Below are positions 6,696 to 12,693 of a stretch of 16,693 nt of DNA, piece after piece. This stretch comes from an uncultured Eggerthellaceae bacterium (GTDB lineage Bacteria > Actinomycetota > Coriobacteriia > Coriobacteriales > Eggerthellaceae): positions 1 to 16,693 of the forward strand of contig CAQLOA010000007.1 in the NCBI GenBank assembly GCA_948829205.1. The letters are read 5' to 3'. The notes under the pieces are model-generated. The model was not told the DNA's origin. It was given only the letters and a program-made list of their open reading frames with translations, and made no database searches. Each line of letters starts with the position of its first letter. Position 1 is the stretch's first letter. The translations under genes were made by a program, and so were the position numbers.

Positions 6696-7242
6696 GGCGG
6701 CTTCCTTTCGTTGCTTGCTGGGAGACAACCGCCAAGCGGCTCGCCTCGAATGTTCGGATGTCTAGATGCTACTCGCTTTGTGTGCGCGCCGAGCGATCAG
6801 ACGAAAACCGTTACGCGGGCGACAGTAGGGTCGGTGCTTGCCGGCCTCGCTGCGTTTCGTCCTTTTGACGGGGCGGGATCGCTCCAGGTTGCTTTCGCCT
6901 GAAGAAAGCCCTTGGCTTTAATCCGGCTTCGATCGTTGGGATTCAGGCTGCGATTCCTCCCATTGGAAGGATGCCGCTAGGAAAGACGAAGGGAAAACCG
7001 TTCGTGGATGGCAAGGACGCGACAGGGGCGCGATGGCGAACGTTCCCCGTCCCCCGTCACGCCCCAAAGTAACGGCGCAAAAACGCTCCCGCTTCCATAG
7101 CCTCACCGTTGCATGACGCGCTGCATCTGGGCAGGTGGAAGGCCTATGCTTCCTTGTGGCTGGCATTGAGGGATGCCCCGATGTCCAACGAGCGGAGAAC
7201 GGCCCGTCGACGCCGTTTACGGATGGAAAGGAAGCCGCCATG
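6693..7242. repeat. Inverted pair of 17-bp RBS/start-codon repeats
   Basis: GAAAGGAAGCCGCCATG occurs at 7226-7242 on the plus strand and at 6709-6693 on the minus strand, identical over 17 bases. Each copy is the ribosome binding site plus start codon of one of two unrelated divergent genes (SDR and small acidic protein). The match stops outside these 17 bases. Confidence 0.7.
6696..7239. other. Gene-free 544-bp spacer between divergent genes
   Basis: No frame here has a convincing start site or recognisable protein; the open frames on both strands are Arg/Pro/Ser-rich, as expected of non-coding GC-rich DNA. Small hairpins are visible: AAAGCC/GGCTTT (6905-6919), GGAAG/CTTCC (7137-7153) and GGCAT/ATGCC (7162-7177). 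The spacer is bounded by two inverted copies of a 17-bp sequence covering the ribosome binding site and start codon of each flanking gene. It should hold divergent promoters, but I cannot place them. Confidence 0.5.
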
Positions 7243-7566
7243 ACGTACCATCATCTTATTGAGAAGCTGATCAAGCAGCAGGACGACATCATGTCCGAGA
7301 TCGACAAGCTTAGGGACGAGGGCGACCTGCCCGAGGAGCTCGACAAGGCCGCGGCTGGCGTGCTTGCGTGGACGGCCGAGGCCGACAAGGACCTCGGCCC
7401 GGGCGAGATTCCCCAAGGCATTCCCGACACCGACCCGCTGAGCATGTTCTCGAACGTGCTGTTCGACTACCAGGACCTGTTCGAAGGCTGCTTGCGCGAC
7501 CATCTGGCGCTCTATCGCGAATACGCCGAAGGCATCTTCCAGATGGCCCATCCAGAGGCGGAATAG
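7240..7566 (+). CDS. Small acidic hypothetical protein
   Basis: A 108-aa protein I do not recognise. The ATG at 7240 is chosen because AAAGGAAG lies six bases upstream, against a longer frame from 7135 whose N-terminus looks non-coding. The protein is strongly acidic and probably mostly helical: MTYHHLIEKLIKQQDDIMSE, then LRDEGDLPEELDKAAAGVLAW, a Pro/Gly-rich middle (GPGEIPQGIPDTDP) and a C-terminal helix with YQDLFEGCLRDHLALYREYAEG. No signal peptide or membrane segment is present, so it should be cytoplasmic. It sits alone, with a 544-bp spacer before it and a strong terminator about 110 bases after its stop. Confidence 0.75.
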   Translation: MTYHHLIEKLIKQQDDIMSEIDKLRDEGDLPEELDKAAAGVLAWTAEADKDLGPGEIPQGIPDTDPLSMFSNVLFDYQDLFEGCLRDHLALYREYAEGIFQMAHPEAE

Positions 7567-7673
7567 CCAACCGGCCAGCCCGTGCCATGCCTGGCGAACA
7601 GGCTGCGCCTGCAGGCAGGGCCGCGCATCGGGCCGACTGGACCGGCGCGTTTGTCCCCACATATACAACATCC

Positions 7674-7705
7674 AGAGGCCGTCGGTTCGTGCGGCCTCTT
7701 TTTTT
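7674..7705 (+). terminator. Strong rho-independent terminator
   Basis: AGAGGCCG (7674-7681) and CGGCCTCT (7692-7699) form a perfect 8-bp GC-rich stem with a 10-base loop, followed directly by a T-run (seven T at 7699-7705). It would end the transcript of the small acidic gene and isolate the sigma factor operon. Confidence 0.92.
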
Positions 7706-7738
7706 GAAGACGTTGCAAGGATTCGCTTGGCTGAATCG

Positions 7739-7747
7739 TGTTATAAG
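7739..7747 (+). promoter_or_regulatory. Possible extended -10 promoter of sigma factor operon
   Basis: TGTTATAAG fits an extended -10 element (TG-N-TATAAG) between the terminator and the sigma factor gene, 55 bases before its start. No clear -35 box is seen, and no obvious ECF-type autoregulatory promoter was found. Confidence 0.4.
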
Positions 7748-7801
7748 CAGAGGGAAGGAAAGCGGCGCGAAAGCGACCGGGTCTGACGGCAGGACAGGGG
7801 A

Positions 7802-8293
7802 TTGCGCGCAAACGACGACATCGAGAACGCGATAGACGGCTTCGGGCCGACGGTATGGCGTGTATGCGCCAACTTCTTCGCGGGCGAGCATGACGCGCAG
7901 GACGCCTTTCAGGAGACGTTTCTGAAGTATGCGCTTGCCGACTCGGTGCAGTTCGGCGACGACGAGCATCGCAAGGCGTGGCTTATACAGGTGTCGTCCA
8001 ACGTCTGCCGAGACATGCTGCGCGCGGCGCACCGGAACGACGTGCCTCTGGGCGACGAAGCCGACAGCGTTGCATGCGGCCCATCGGTTGGCGAAAGTCG
8101 TCCGGATTCGCGCCGCCTCGAAATAGTCGAGGCATTCCGATCGCTTGACGATCCTCCCAGGATGCCAGTGTACCTGTCGCTTTACGAAGGCTATACGGCA
8201 CCTGAGATAGCCCAGATGATGGATGCCCCGGTGAACACGGTCTACTCCTGGATATCGAGGGGCAGAAAGATGCTCAAGGAGGCCTTGTCGTGA
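7802..8293 (+). CDS. ECF-type RNA polymerase sigma factor
   Basis: A 163-aa sigma-70 family protein with only regions 2 and 4, as in extracytoplasmic function sigma factors. Region 2 (about 12-78) includes the core-binding segment DAQDAFQETF and the -10 reading helix AWLIQVSSNVCRDMLR. Region 4 (about 107-162) holds the helix-turn-helix YTAPEIAQMMDAPVNTVYSWISRGRKML. The start is a TTG at 7802, forced by an in-frame stop at 7784-7786 and the lack of other early starts; AGGA at 7791-7794 is a plausible ribosome binding site. Its stop overlaps the GTG start of the next gene, which encodes a membrane anti-sigma protein. The targets are unknown. Confidence 0.88.
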   Translation: MRANDDIENAIDGFGPTVWRVCANFFAGEHDAQDAFQETFLKYALADSVQFGDDEHRKAWLIQVSSNVCRDMLRAAHRNDVPLGDEADSVACGPSVGESRPDSRRLEIVEAFRSLDDPPRMPVYLSLYEGYTAPEIAQMMDAPVNTVYSWISRGRKMLKEALS

Positions 8294-9411
8294 ACGATCG
8301 CGAGCTGGAAAGGGAAGTCAAGGACGCCTTCGACGGCGTAGAACTTCCCGAGGACGTGAAGAAGCAGGCCCTGAACTACGTGCTGGCACACGGCCAGGCG
8401 CAGCCGCAGGCCGACATGCAGGAGCAGGTCGGCGTGCAAGCGCAGTCGCAGGCCGACATGCAAGCCGTCTCCCAGGCGCATGGCGCCCAGTGCGACCCCG
8501 TCGAATTCGCAGCCGCGATAGCGCCAGCCAGCTGCAGGAAGCGCGGACGTTGGAAGGCGGTCGGCATCGCAGGCGGCGCTGTTGCGGCGTGCCTCGTCCT
8601 CACGCTCGCCGTGTTCGGGGTCACCCAGCTTCCCAACCTTGCGCCCCATCCTTCCGAAAGCGAGCCGCCTGCTACCGCGGCGCCCGCAGGCGACCCTGCT
8701 GCGCCTGAGCCGCCAACAGCGGGGCTTGCCGACCTCGAGACCACGGCGTTCGTCGACATCGACATCAACCCCTCCGTGCAGCTGAGGCTGAACAGCTCCG
8801 ACTGCGTGGTGGGCGCGGAAGGCATCAACGACGACGGAACAAGGCTGCTTTCGTCTGTTCCGGTGGACGGCCTTCCATACGGTCAGGCGCTGCGTGCTCT
8901 GACCAGCAGCGAGGCGCTGTCCCCATACGTCGACGGCGACCCGTTCATAGCGCTGAGCGTGTCCTCCGAAAGCCAGGACCAGGAACGAGTGCTGACCGAC
9001 CTGAGCGAGAGGTACCTGGCCGACTGCCCTTACAGGGGGTCGTGCAACGGCGTGACCCAGCAGTTCTACGACGAGGCGCACAGTCATGGGATGGGATGCG
9101 GACGCTACGCCGCAGCCGTCAGGCTCTCCGAGCTCGACCCCAACGTTTCCGTCGACGACTGCAGCGGGATGACCATGCGAGAGCTGCACGACCGCATCGC
9201 CGAATGCGAGGCGGCCGCAGGGCAAGGCTCAGGGGCTGGCGATGACTCGGCTCCGGGCCAGGGTTATGGACAAGGCCAGGGATACGGCAGCGGCTCCGGC
9301 GACGGCGCGGGGCAGAACGGAGGCTCCGGATCCGGAAGCGGGCAGGGCTCGGCCCCGGGCCAGGGATACGGGCACCACGGAAGCCACGGCGCGCACCACG
9401 GCTGGAGCTAG
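8290..9411 (+). CDS. Membrane anti-sigma factor with RsgI-like Asn-Pro domain
   Basis: A 373-aa single-pass membrane protein. Residues 1-88 are cytoplasmic and include a Gln-rich imperfect repeat (PQADMQ and SQADMQ, period 14). A basic stop (CRKRGRW) precedes the membrane helix at about 89-113. A Pro/Ala/Glu linker leads to FVDIDINPSVQLRLN (154-168), the signature of the RsgI periplasmic domain, where family members self-cleave between Asn and Pro (here N160-P161). The outer part has six cysteines (172, 246, 252, 270, 291, 306). Residues 311-373 are a Gly/Gln/Ser tail with two SAPGQGYG copies and a His-rich end. The GTG at 8290 overlaps the sigma stop (GTGA) and has AAGGAGG seven bases upstream, so the pair is translationally coupled. 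Sequestering the sigma factor until a surface signal is the likely role. Confidence 0.82.
   Translation: MNDRELEREVKDAFDGVELPEDVKKQALNYVLAHGQAQPQADMQEQVGVQAQSQADMQAVSQAHGAQCDPVEFAAAIAPASCRKRGRWKAVGIAGGAVAACLVLTLAVFGVTQLPNLAPHPSESEPPATAAPAGDPAAPEPPTAGLADLETTAFVDIDINPSVQLRLNSSDCVVGAEGINDDGTRLLSSVPVDGLPYGQALRALTSSEALSPYVDGDPFIALSVSSESQDQERVLTDLSERYLADCPYRGSCNGVTQQFYDEAHSHGMGCGRYAAAVRLSELDPNVSVDDCSGMTMRELHDRIAECEAAAGQGSGAGDDSAPGQGYGQGQGYGSGSGDGAGQNGGSGSGSGQGSAPGQGYGHHGSHGAHHGWS
8405..8462 (+). repeat. 16-bp direct repeat inside anti-sigma gene
   Basis: CGCAGGCCGACATGCA occurs at 8405-8420 and 8447-8462, 42 bp apart and in frame. It encodes the repeated QADMQ words in the cytoplasmic Gln-rich segment and could expand or contract by slippage. 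Confidence 0.7.
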
Positions 9412-10433
9412 GGCCCGACCTCTACTTCCACCGCTTCCGCAGCCTCTTCCCGTTCGATGGGCGTCGGCTGCGACGGGTCTCCTCCGGCCTTCATCGACGT
9501 CCGCACGGCGTCTACCCCGACCAAGGCCAGGCCGCTCCAGATGCATCCGAAGCACACCGCATGGGCCAGGGTGAAGGGCTCGCCGTTTACGAACACGCCG
9601 ATCAGGAGGGCTATCGTGGGGCTGAGGTACTGGATGAATCCCAGCAGCGTAAGCGGGATGGAGTTCGCGGCCGTCGCGAACAGTATGAGGGGAACTGCCG
9701 TTATCGCGCCGCCTCCCACGAGCAGCGCCGTCGTGGCCCAGCCCGACGCGCTGGACGTGTCGCCCAGGAAGGCGTGGTTGCCTGTGGCGAACGCAAGGAC
9801 CATGGCGAACGCGACGGCGAAGGGAAGCATGATGGTGCTCTCGACGGCGATGGCCTCGACCGCAGGATAGCCGCCCTTCTTCTTTATGGCTCCGTACAGT
9901 CCGAAGCTGATCGCAAGGATTATAGAGATCCAAGGCACCTCGCCGTAGTTCGCCACGAAGAACGCGATGCCTCCGACGCACAGCGCGACCGCAGCCCATT
10001 GCAGAGGCGCGAGCCTTTCCTTGAAGACGATAAGCCCCAGCACTATGGACACAAGCGGGTTGCAGTAGTACCCGATGGACGTTTCGACTATGCGGTCCAT
10101 GTCCACGGCGAATATGTACGTGCTCCAATTCAGCGTGATCAGCACCGAGGCCGGAACGAGGTATCGCATCGCGCGCCTGTCCTTCAGAAGCCCGATGAAG
10201 TCCCAGCGGCCTATGAAGCATATGGCGGCCGTGAACACGAAGCACCATATCATGCGCTGGGCGATCACCTCGAAGGAGTCGACCCCGTCGAGAAGCTTCC
10301 AGTACAGGGGAAAGACGCCCCACATCAGATAGCAGCAGAAGGCGGCGACGATCCCTCGCCGCGTGCGCTTCCTTAGGGCTGCCGCATCGATTTCCATGGG
10401 ATTGATGTTATTCCAAAGCGGCAGGTCTGTCAT
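9408..10433 (-). CDS. rarD: RarD-type DMT permease (EamA superfamily)
   Basis: A membrane protein of about 341 aa with ten predicted helices. The N-terminal RRGIVAAFCCYLMWGVFPLYWKL-type segment (residues about 23-45), then FEVIAQRMIWCFVF, NWSTYIFAV and SIGYYCNPLVSIVLGLIVFKERL match RarD proteins, named for a chloramphenicol-sensitivity phenotype in E. coli; the natural substrate is unclear. The C-terminal repeat has SIPLTLLGFIQYLSPTIALL. The ATG at 10433 has GAGG five bases upstream; an ATG at 10397 is an alternative without an RBS. A hydrophilic acidic tail of about 40 residues follows the last helix. The gene is convergent with the anti-sigma gene and their stops overlap within CTAG at 9408-9411, with no terminator between. 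Confidence 0.88.
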   Translation of the reverse strand: MTDLPLWNNINPMEIDAAALRKRTRRGIVAAFCCYLMWGVFPLYWKLLDGVDSFEVIAQRMIWCFVFTAAICFIGRWDFIGLLKDRRAMRYLVPASVLITLNWSTYIFAVDMDRIVETSIGYYCNPLVSIVLGLIVFKERLAPLQWAAVALCVGGIAFFVANYGEVPWISIILAISFGLYGAIKKKGGYPAVEAIAVESTIMLPFAVAFAMVLAFATGNHAFLGDTSSASGWATTALLVGGGAITAVPLILFATAANSIPLTLLGFIQYLSPTIALLIGVFVNGEPFTLAHAVCFGCIWSGLALVGVDAVRTSMKAGGDPSQPTPIEREEAAEAVEVEVGP

Positions 10434-10586
10434 CATGACCTCGATGCTTCGGACTTCAGGCTGCCTTGTCCGACGGGCATGCGTCGCCGACGTCGACGGC
10501 CGGCCGAAGCCGGCGGAAGGCATCCGCTTGCTGCTTTTCGTCCTGGTTACGTCGTTGCTGCGGGACGTCTGGCACTCGGCGGACAT

Positions 10587-10595
10587 TGCTAAACT
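10587..10595 (+). promoter_or_regulatory. Possible extended -10 promoter for BaiA-like SDR
   Basis: TGCTAAACT fits an extended -10 element (TG-C-TAAACT) 65 bases before the SDR start, in the 226-bp gap between the divergent rarD and SDR genes. No clear -35 box is visible. Confidence 0.35.
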
Positions 10596-10659
10596 GGACG
10601 GCGGCATATCGAACGGCATGCGGCCTGAAGGCTGCATGCTTGATGAAAGGAAGGCATCC

Positions 10660-11412
10660 ATGGGAATCGTAGAAGGCAAGGTCGCCATAGTCACCGGAGG
10701 CACCCGCGGAATCGGGTACACCATCGTGCGCGAGCTCCTGAAGAACGGCGCGAAGGTGGCGCTAGCGGGGTCCCGCAAGGAAACCGTCGACGACGCGCTG
10801 TCGAAGCTGGCCGGCGAGGGCTTTACCGACGACGTGATGGGAATCTCGCCGTCGCTCACCGACCCCGACGCCGTGAGCGAGGCTTTCGCCTCGGTGGTCG
10901 AGCGCTTCGGACGGCTGGACGTCCTGTGCAACAACGCCGGCGTCAGCTCGCGCACGCCGCTGGTCGACTACACGGTCGACGAGTTCCAGAAGGTCATGGA
11001 CTTGAACGTCACCGCCGTGTTCGTGTGCACCCAGGCCGCAGCCCGCATAATGATCGAGCAGGGCGACGGCGGCTCCATCATCAACACCAGCTCGATGGTG
11101 GGCAAGTACGGACAGCCCTCGGGAAGCGCCTATCCCACGTCCAAGTTCGCCGTCAACGGCTTCACCCTGTCGATGGCCCGCGAGCTGGCACGCCATCGCA
11201 TCCGCGTCAACGCCGTGGCGCCCGGCGTCATCCATACCGACATGGTGGATGCGCTGCCCGACTCGGTGATCAAGCCGCTCATCGAGTCCATCCCCCTGGG
11301 CCGCATGGGCGAACCCGACGACATTGCGAACGCCTACCTGTTCCTGGCCTCCGACATGGCCGACTACATCTCGGGAGCCATCGTCCCCGTCGACGGGCTG
11401 TCCCGTCCGTAG
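10660..11412 (+). CDS. SDR dehydrogenase resembling BaiA
   Basis: A 250-aa classical SDR. TGGTRGIG (12-19) binds the cofactor, NNAG is at 91-94, and the catalytic tetrad is N116, S145, Y158 and K162 (AYPTSK). From memory, several stretches follow clostridial BaiA, the bile-acid 3-alpha-hydroxysteroid dehydrogenase: TGGTRGIG, ETVDDALSKL, the VIHTDM segment, GEPDDIANAYLFLASD and a C-terminal VDGLSRP; length is also near BaiA (249). Where BaiA has an acidic residue after the second beta strand (GET), this protein has GSR (37-39), which favours NADP(H). FabG-like or other SDR activity is an equally possible reading. The ATG at 10660 has GAAAGGAAGG upstream; longer frames run into the promoter region. 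Confidence 0.85.
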   Translation: MGIVEGKVAIVTGGTRGIGYTIVRELLKNGAKVALAGSRKETVDDALSKLAGEGFTDDVMGISPSLTDPDAVSEAFASVVERFGRLDVLCNNAGVSSRTPLVDYTVDEFQKVMDLNVTAVFVCTQAAARIMIEQGDGGSIINTSSMVGKYGQPSGSAYPTSKFAVNGFTLSMARELARHRIRVNAVAPGVIHTDMVDALPDSVIKPLIESIPLGRMGEPDDIANAYLFLASDMADYISGAIVPVDGLSRP

Positions 11413-11434
11413 GCATGTTGCAGTTGCAGGCGTC

Positions 11435-11458
11435 GGCGGCCTCGCGCCCGAGGCCGCC
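11435..11458 (+). terminator. GC-rich hairpin after BaiA-like SDR gene
   Basis: GGCGGCCTC (11435-11443) and GAGGCCGCC (11450-11458) make a perfect 9-bp GC-rich stem with a 6-base loop, 23 bases after the stop codon. No T-run follows, so it is either an atypical terminator or an mRNA-stabilising hairpin. Confidence 0.5.
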
Positions 11459-11517
11459 CGCTGTCGCTGGCGCGCAGCCGCGCCTTGCGAAGCGCGCTTG
11501 CGTCGTGCCGAATCGGC

Positions 11518-11523
11518 TATCAT
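11518..11523 (+). promoter_or_regulatory. Possible -10 box for EEP hydrolase-glpK operon
   Basis: TATCAT, preceded by GGC, lies 30 bases before the hydrolase start. The same GCTATCAT word occurs before the HTH-cupin gene at 14241-14248. TTGCGT at 11498-11503 is a poor -35 candidate with only a 14-bp gap. Confidence 0.35.
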
Positions 11524-11553
11524 TGAGCCGACTTCGAAACGGTTAGGAGCCCT

Positions 11554-12669
11554 ATGCGCAAGAAGGTGCTGGTCGGAATCCTCTCGGTGGCGGGGGCGGT
11601 CGTCGTCGCGGCGGCCATCTATGTGGCCTACGTCATGCTCGGCTACTACCGGCTGGAAGACAACCTAGAGCTTCAGGCGATGCCGCCTGCGAACGAGGCT
11701 GCAGAGCCTCTTGCGCAGCTCGAGCTGGGAGACGGGCTGACGCCGATCACCGTGGTCGCCGCCAACCTTGGCTTCGGCGCCTATGGCCCCGACTTCGACT
11801 TCTTCATGGACGGCGGAAGCGGGTCGGTGGCGCAAAGCGCGGACTATGTGCGCTCCAACGTTCTGGGGTCTGCCGAGGCCATCAAAGGGCTCAACCCCGA
11901 CTTCGTCATGTTCCAGGAAGTCGACGTGCATGGCACGCGCAGCCACGACGTGGACGAATATGCGCTGCTGGTCGACGCCTTCCCGAACGATGCCTCCGTG
12001 TTCGCCCAAAACTACGACTCGCCCTACCTGGCATGGCCACCTTACGCACCGCATGGGGCCAACCGCGCCGGCATGGTCACCTTCTCGCGCTACGAGGTGG
12101 AAGGCGCACTGCGCCGAAGCCTTCCGATATCCGACAGCTTCAGCAAGCTGTTAGACCTCGACCGCTGCTATTCCATAACCCGCATCCCCACATCCTCCGG
12201 CGTCGACCTGGTGCTGTTCAACGTGCACCTTTCGGCCTATGGCGCCGACGCGCAGGTCATGCAGGGCCAACGCGACATGCTTTACGAGGACATGCGCAAG
12301 GAGCGCGACGCCGGCAACTACGTCATAGCCGGGGGCGACTTCAACCACGACATGATCGGCGTGTCGAACGAGGTGTTCGGAAACGCCACCGACACCGAGG
12401 CAAGCTGGGCCAAGCCGTTCGACTTCGCAGGCGTGCCCGAAGGCTTCACGGTGGCGTGCAAGGCCCAGCTCGACGCGGGCGAGTTCGACTCGGCGGCCAC
12501 CTGCCGCGACGCCGGGCGTCCCTACGACGGCACGAACGACCGGTGGGTCATGGACGCGTTCGTCTACTCCGACAACGTCCGGTGCCTCGAGCAGAAGACG
12601 CTCGACCTGGACTTCGCCTACTCGGACCACAACCCGGTGTACATGCGGTTCGCTTTGGCCGGGGAATAG
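11554..12669 (+). CDS. Membrane-anchored EEP-fold hydrolase
   Basis: A 371-aa protein with an N-terminal membrane helix (about 5-29, after MRKK), which places the catalytic domain outside the cell. The rest is an endonuclease/exonuclease/phosphatase (EEP, DNase I-like) domain: VVAANLGFGAYG (67-78), metal-binding FQEVD (E122), FNVHLSAYG (N223, H225), AGGDFNHD (D262, N264), D334, and YSDHNPV (D358, H359). The metal and catalytic residues are all present. EEP members cleave phosphodiesters in nucleic acids or in lipid and inositol head groups; the substrate here is unknown. TAGGAG lies five bases before the ATG. Glycerol kinase starts 24 bp after the stop, so the pair is probably one operon, hinting at release of a glycerol-containing product. 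Confidence 0.87.
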   Translation: MRKKVLVGILSVAGAVVVAAAIYVAYVMLGYYRLEDNLELQAMPPANEAAEPLAQLELGDGLTPITVVAANLGFGAYGPDFDFFMDGGSGSVAQSADYVRSNVLGSAEAIKGLNPDFVMFQEVDVHGTRSHDVDEYALLVDAFPNDASVFAQNYDSPYLAWPPYAPHGANRAGMVTFSRYEVEGALRRSLPISDSFSKLLDLDRCYSITRIPTSSGVDLVLFNVHLSAYGADAQVMQGQRDMLYEDMRKERDAGNYVIAGGDFNHDMIGVSNEVFGNATDTEASWAKPFDFAGVPEGFTVACKAQLDAGEFDSAATCRDAGRPYDGTNDRWVMDAFVYSDNVRCLEQKTLDLDFAYSDHNPVYMRFALAGE

Positions 12670-12693
12670 ATGCAGGCACAGGAGGCCGACGGC

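Noticed and set aside
7135..7239. Upstream extension of the small acidic protein
   Set aside because: The extra 35 residues differ in character, and the ATG at 7240 has a much better ribosome binding site.
6918..7241. 107-aa minus-strand frame in the spacer
   Set aside because: Composition is typical of non-coding GC-rich DNA, and no ribosome binding site supports a start.
9229..9411. Gly/Ser/Gln-rich tail as a frameshift artefact of the anti-sigma gene
   Set aside because: The tail follows in frame, has internally repeated SAPGQGYG words with consistent codon use, and the neighbouring frames give no better continuation.
10434..10955. 174-residue N-terminal extension of RarD
   Set aside because: It is antisense to the start of the BaiA-like SDR gene, Ser/Arg-rich, and a start with a ribosome binding site exists at 10433.
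12670..12693. ATG at 12670 as the glpK start
   Set aside because: No ribosome binding site precedes it; the GGAGG at 12681-12685 serves the ATG at 12694.
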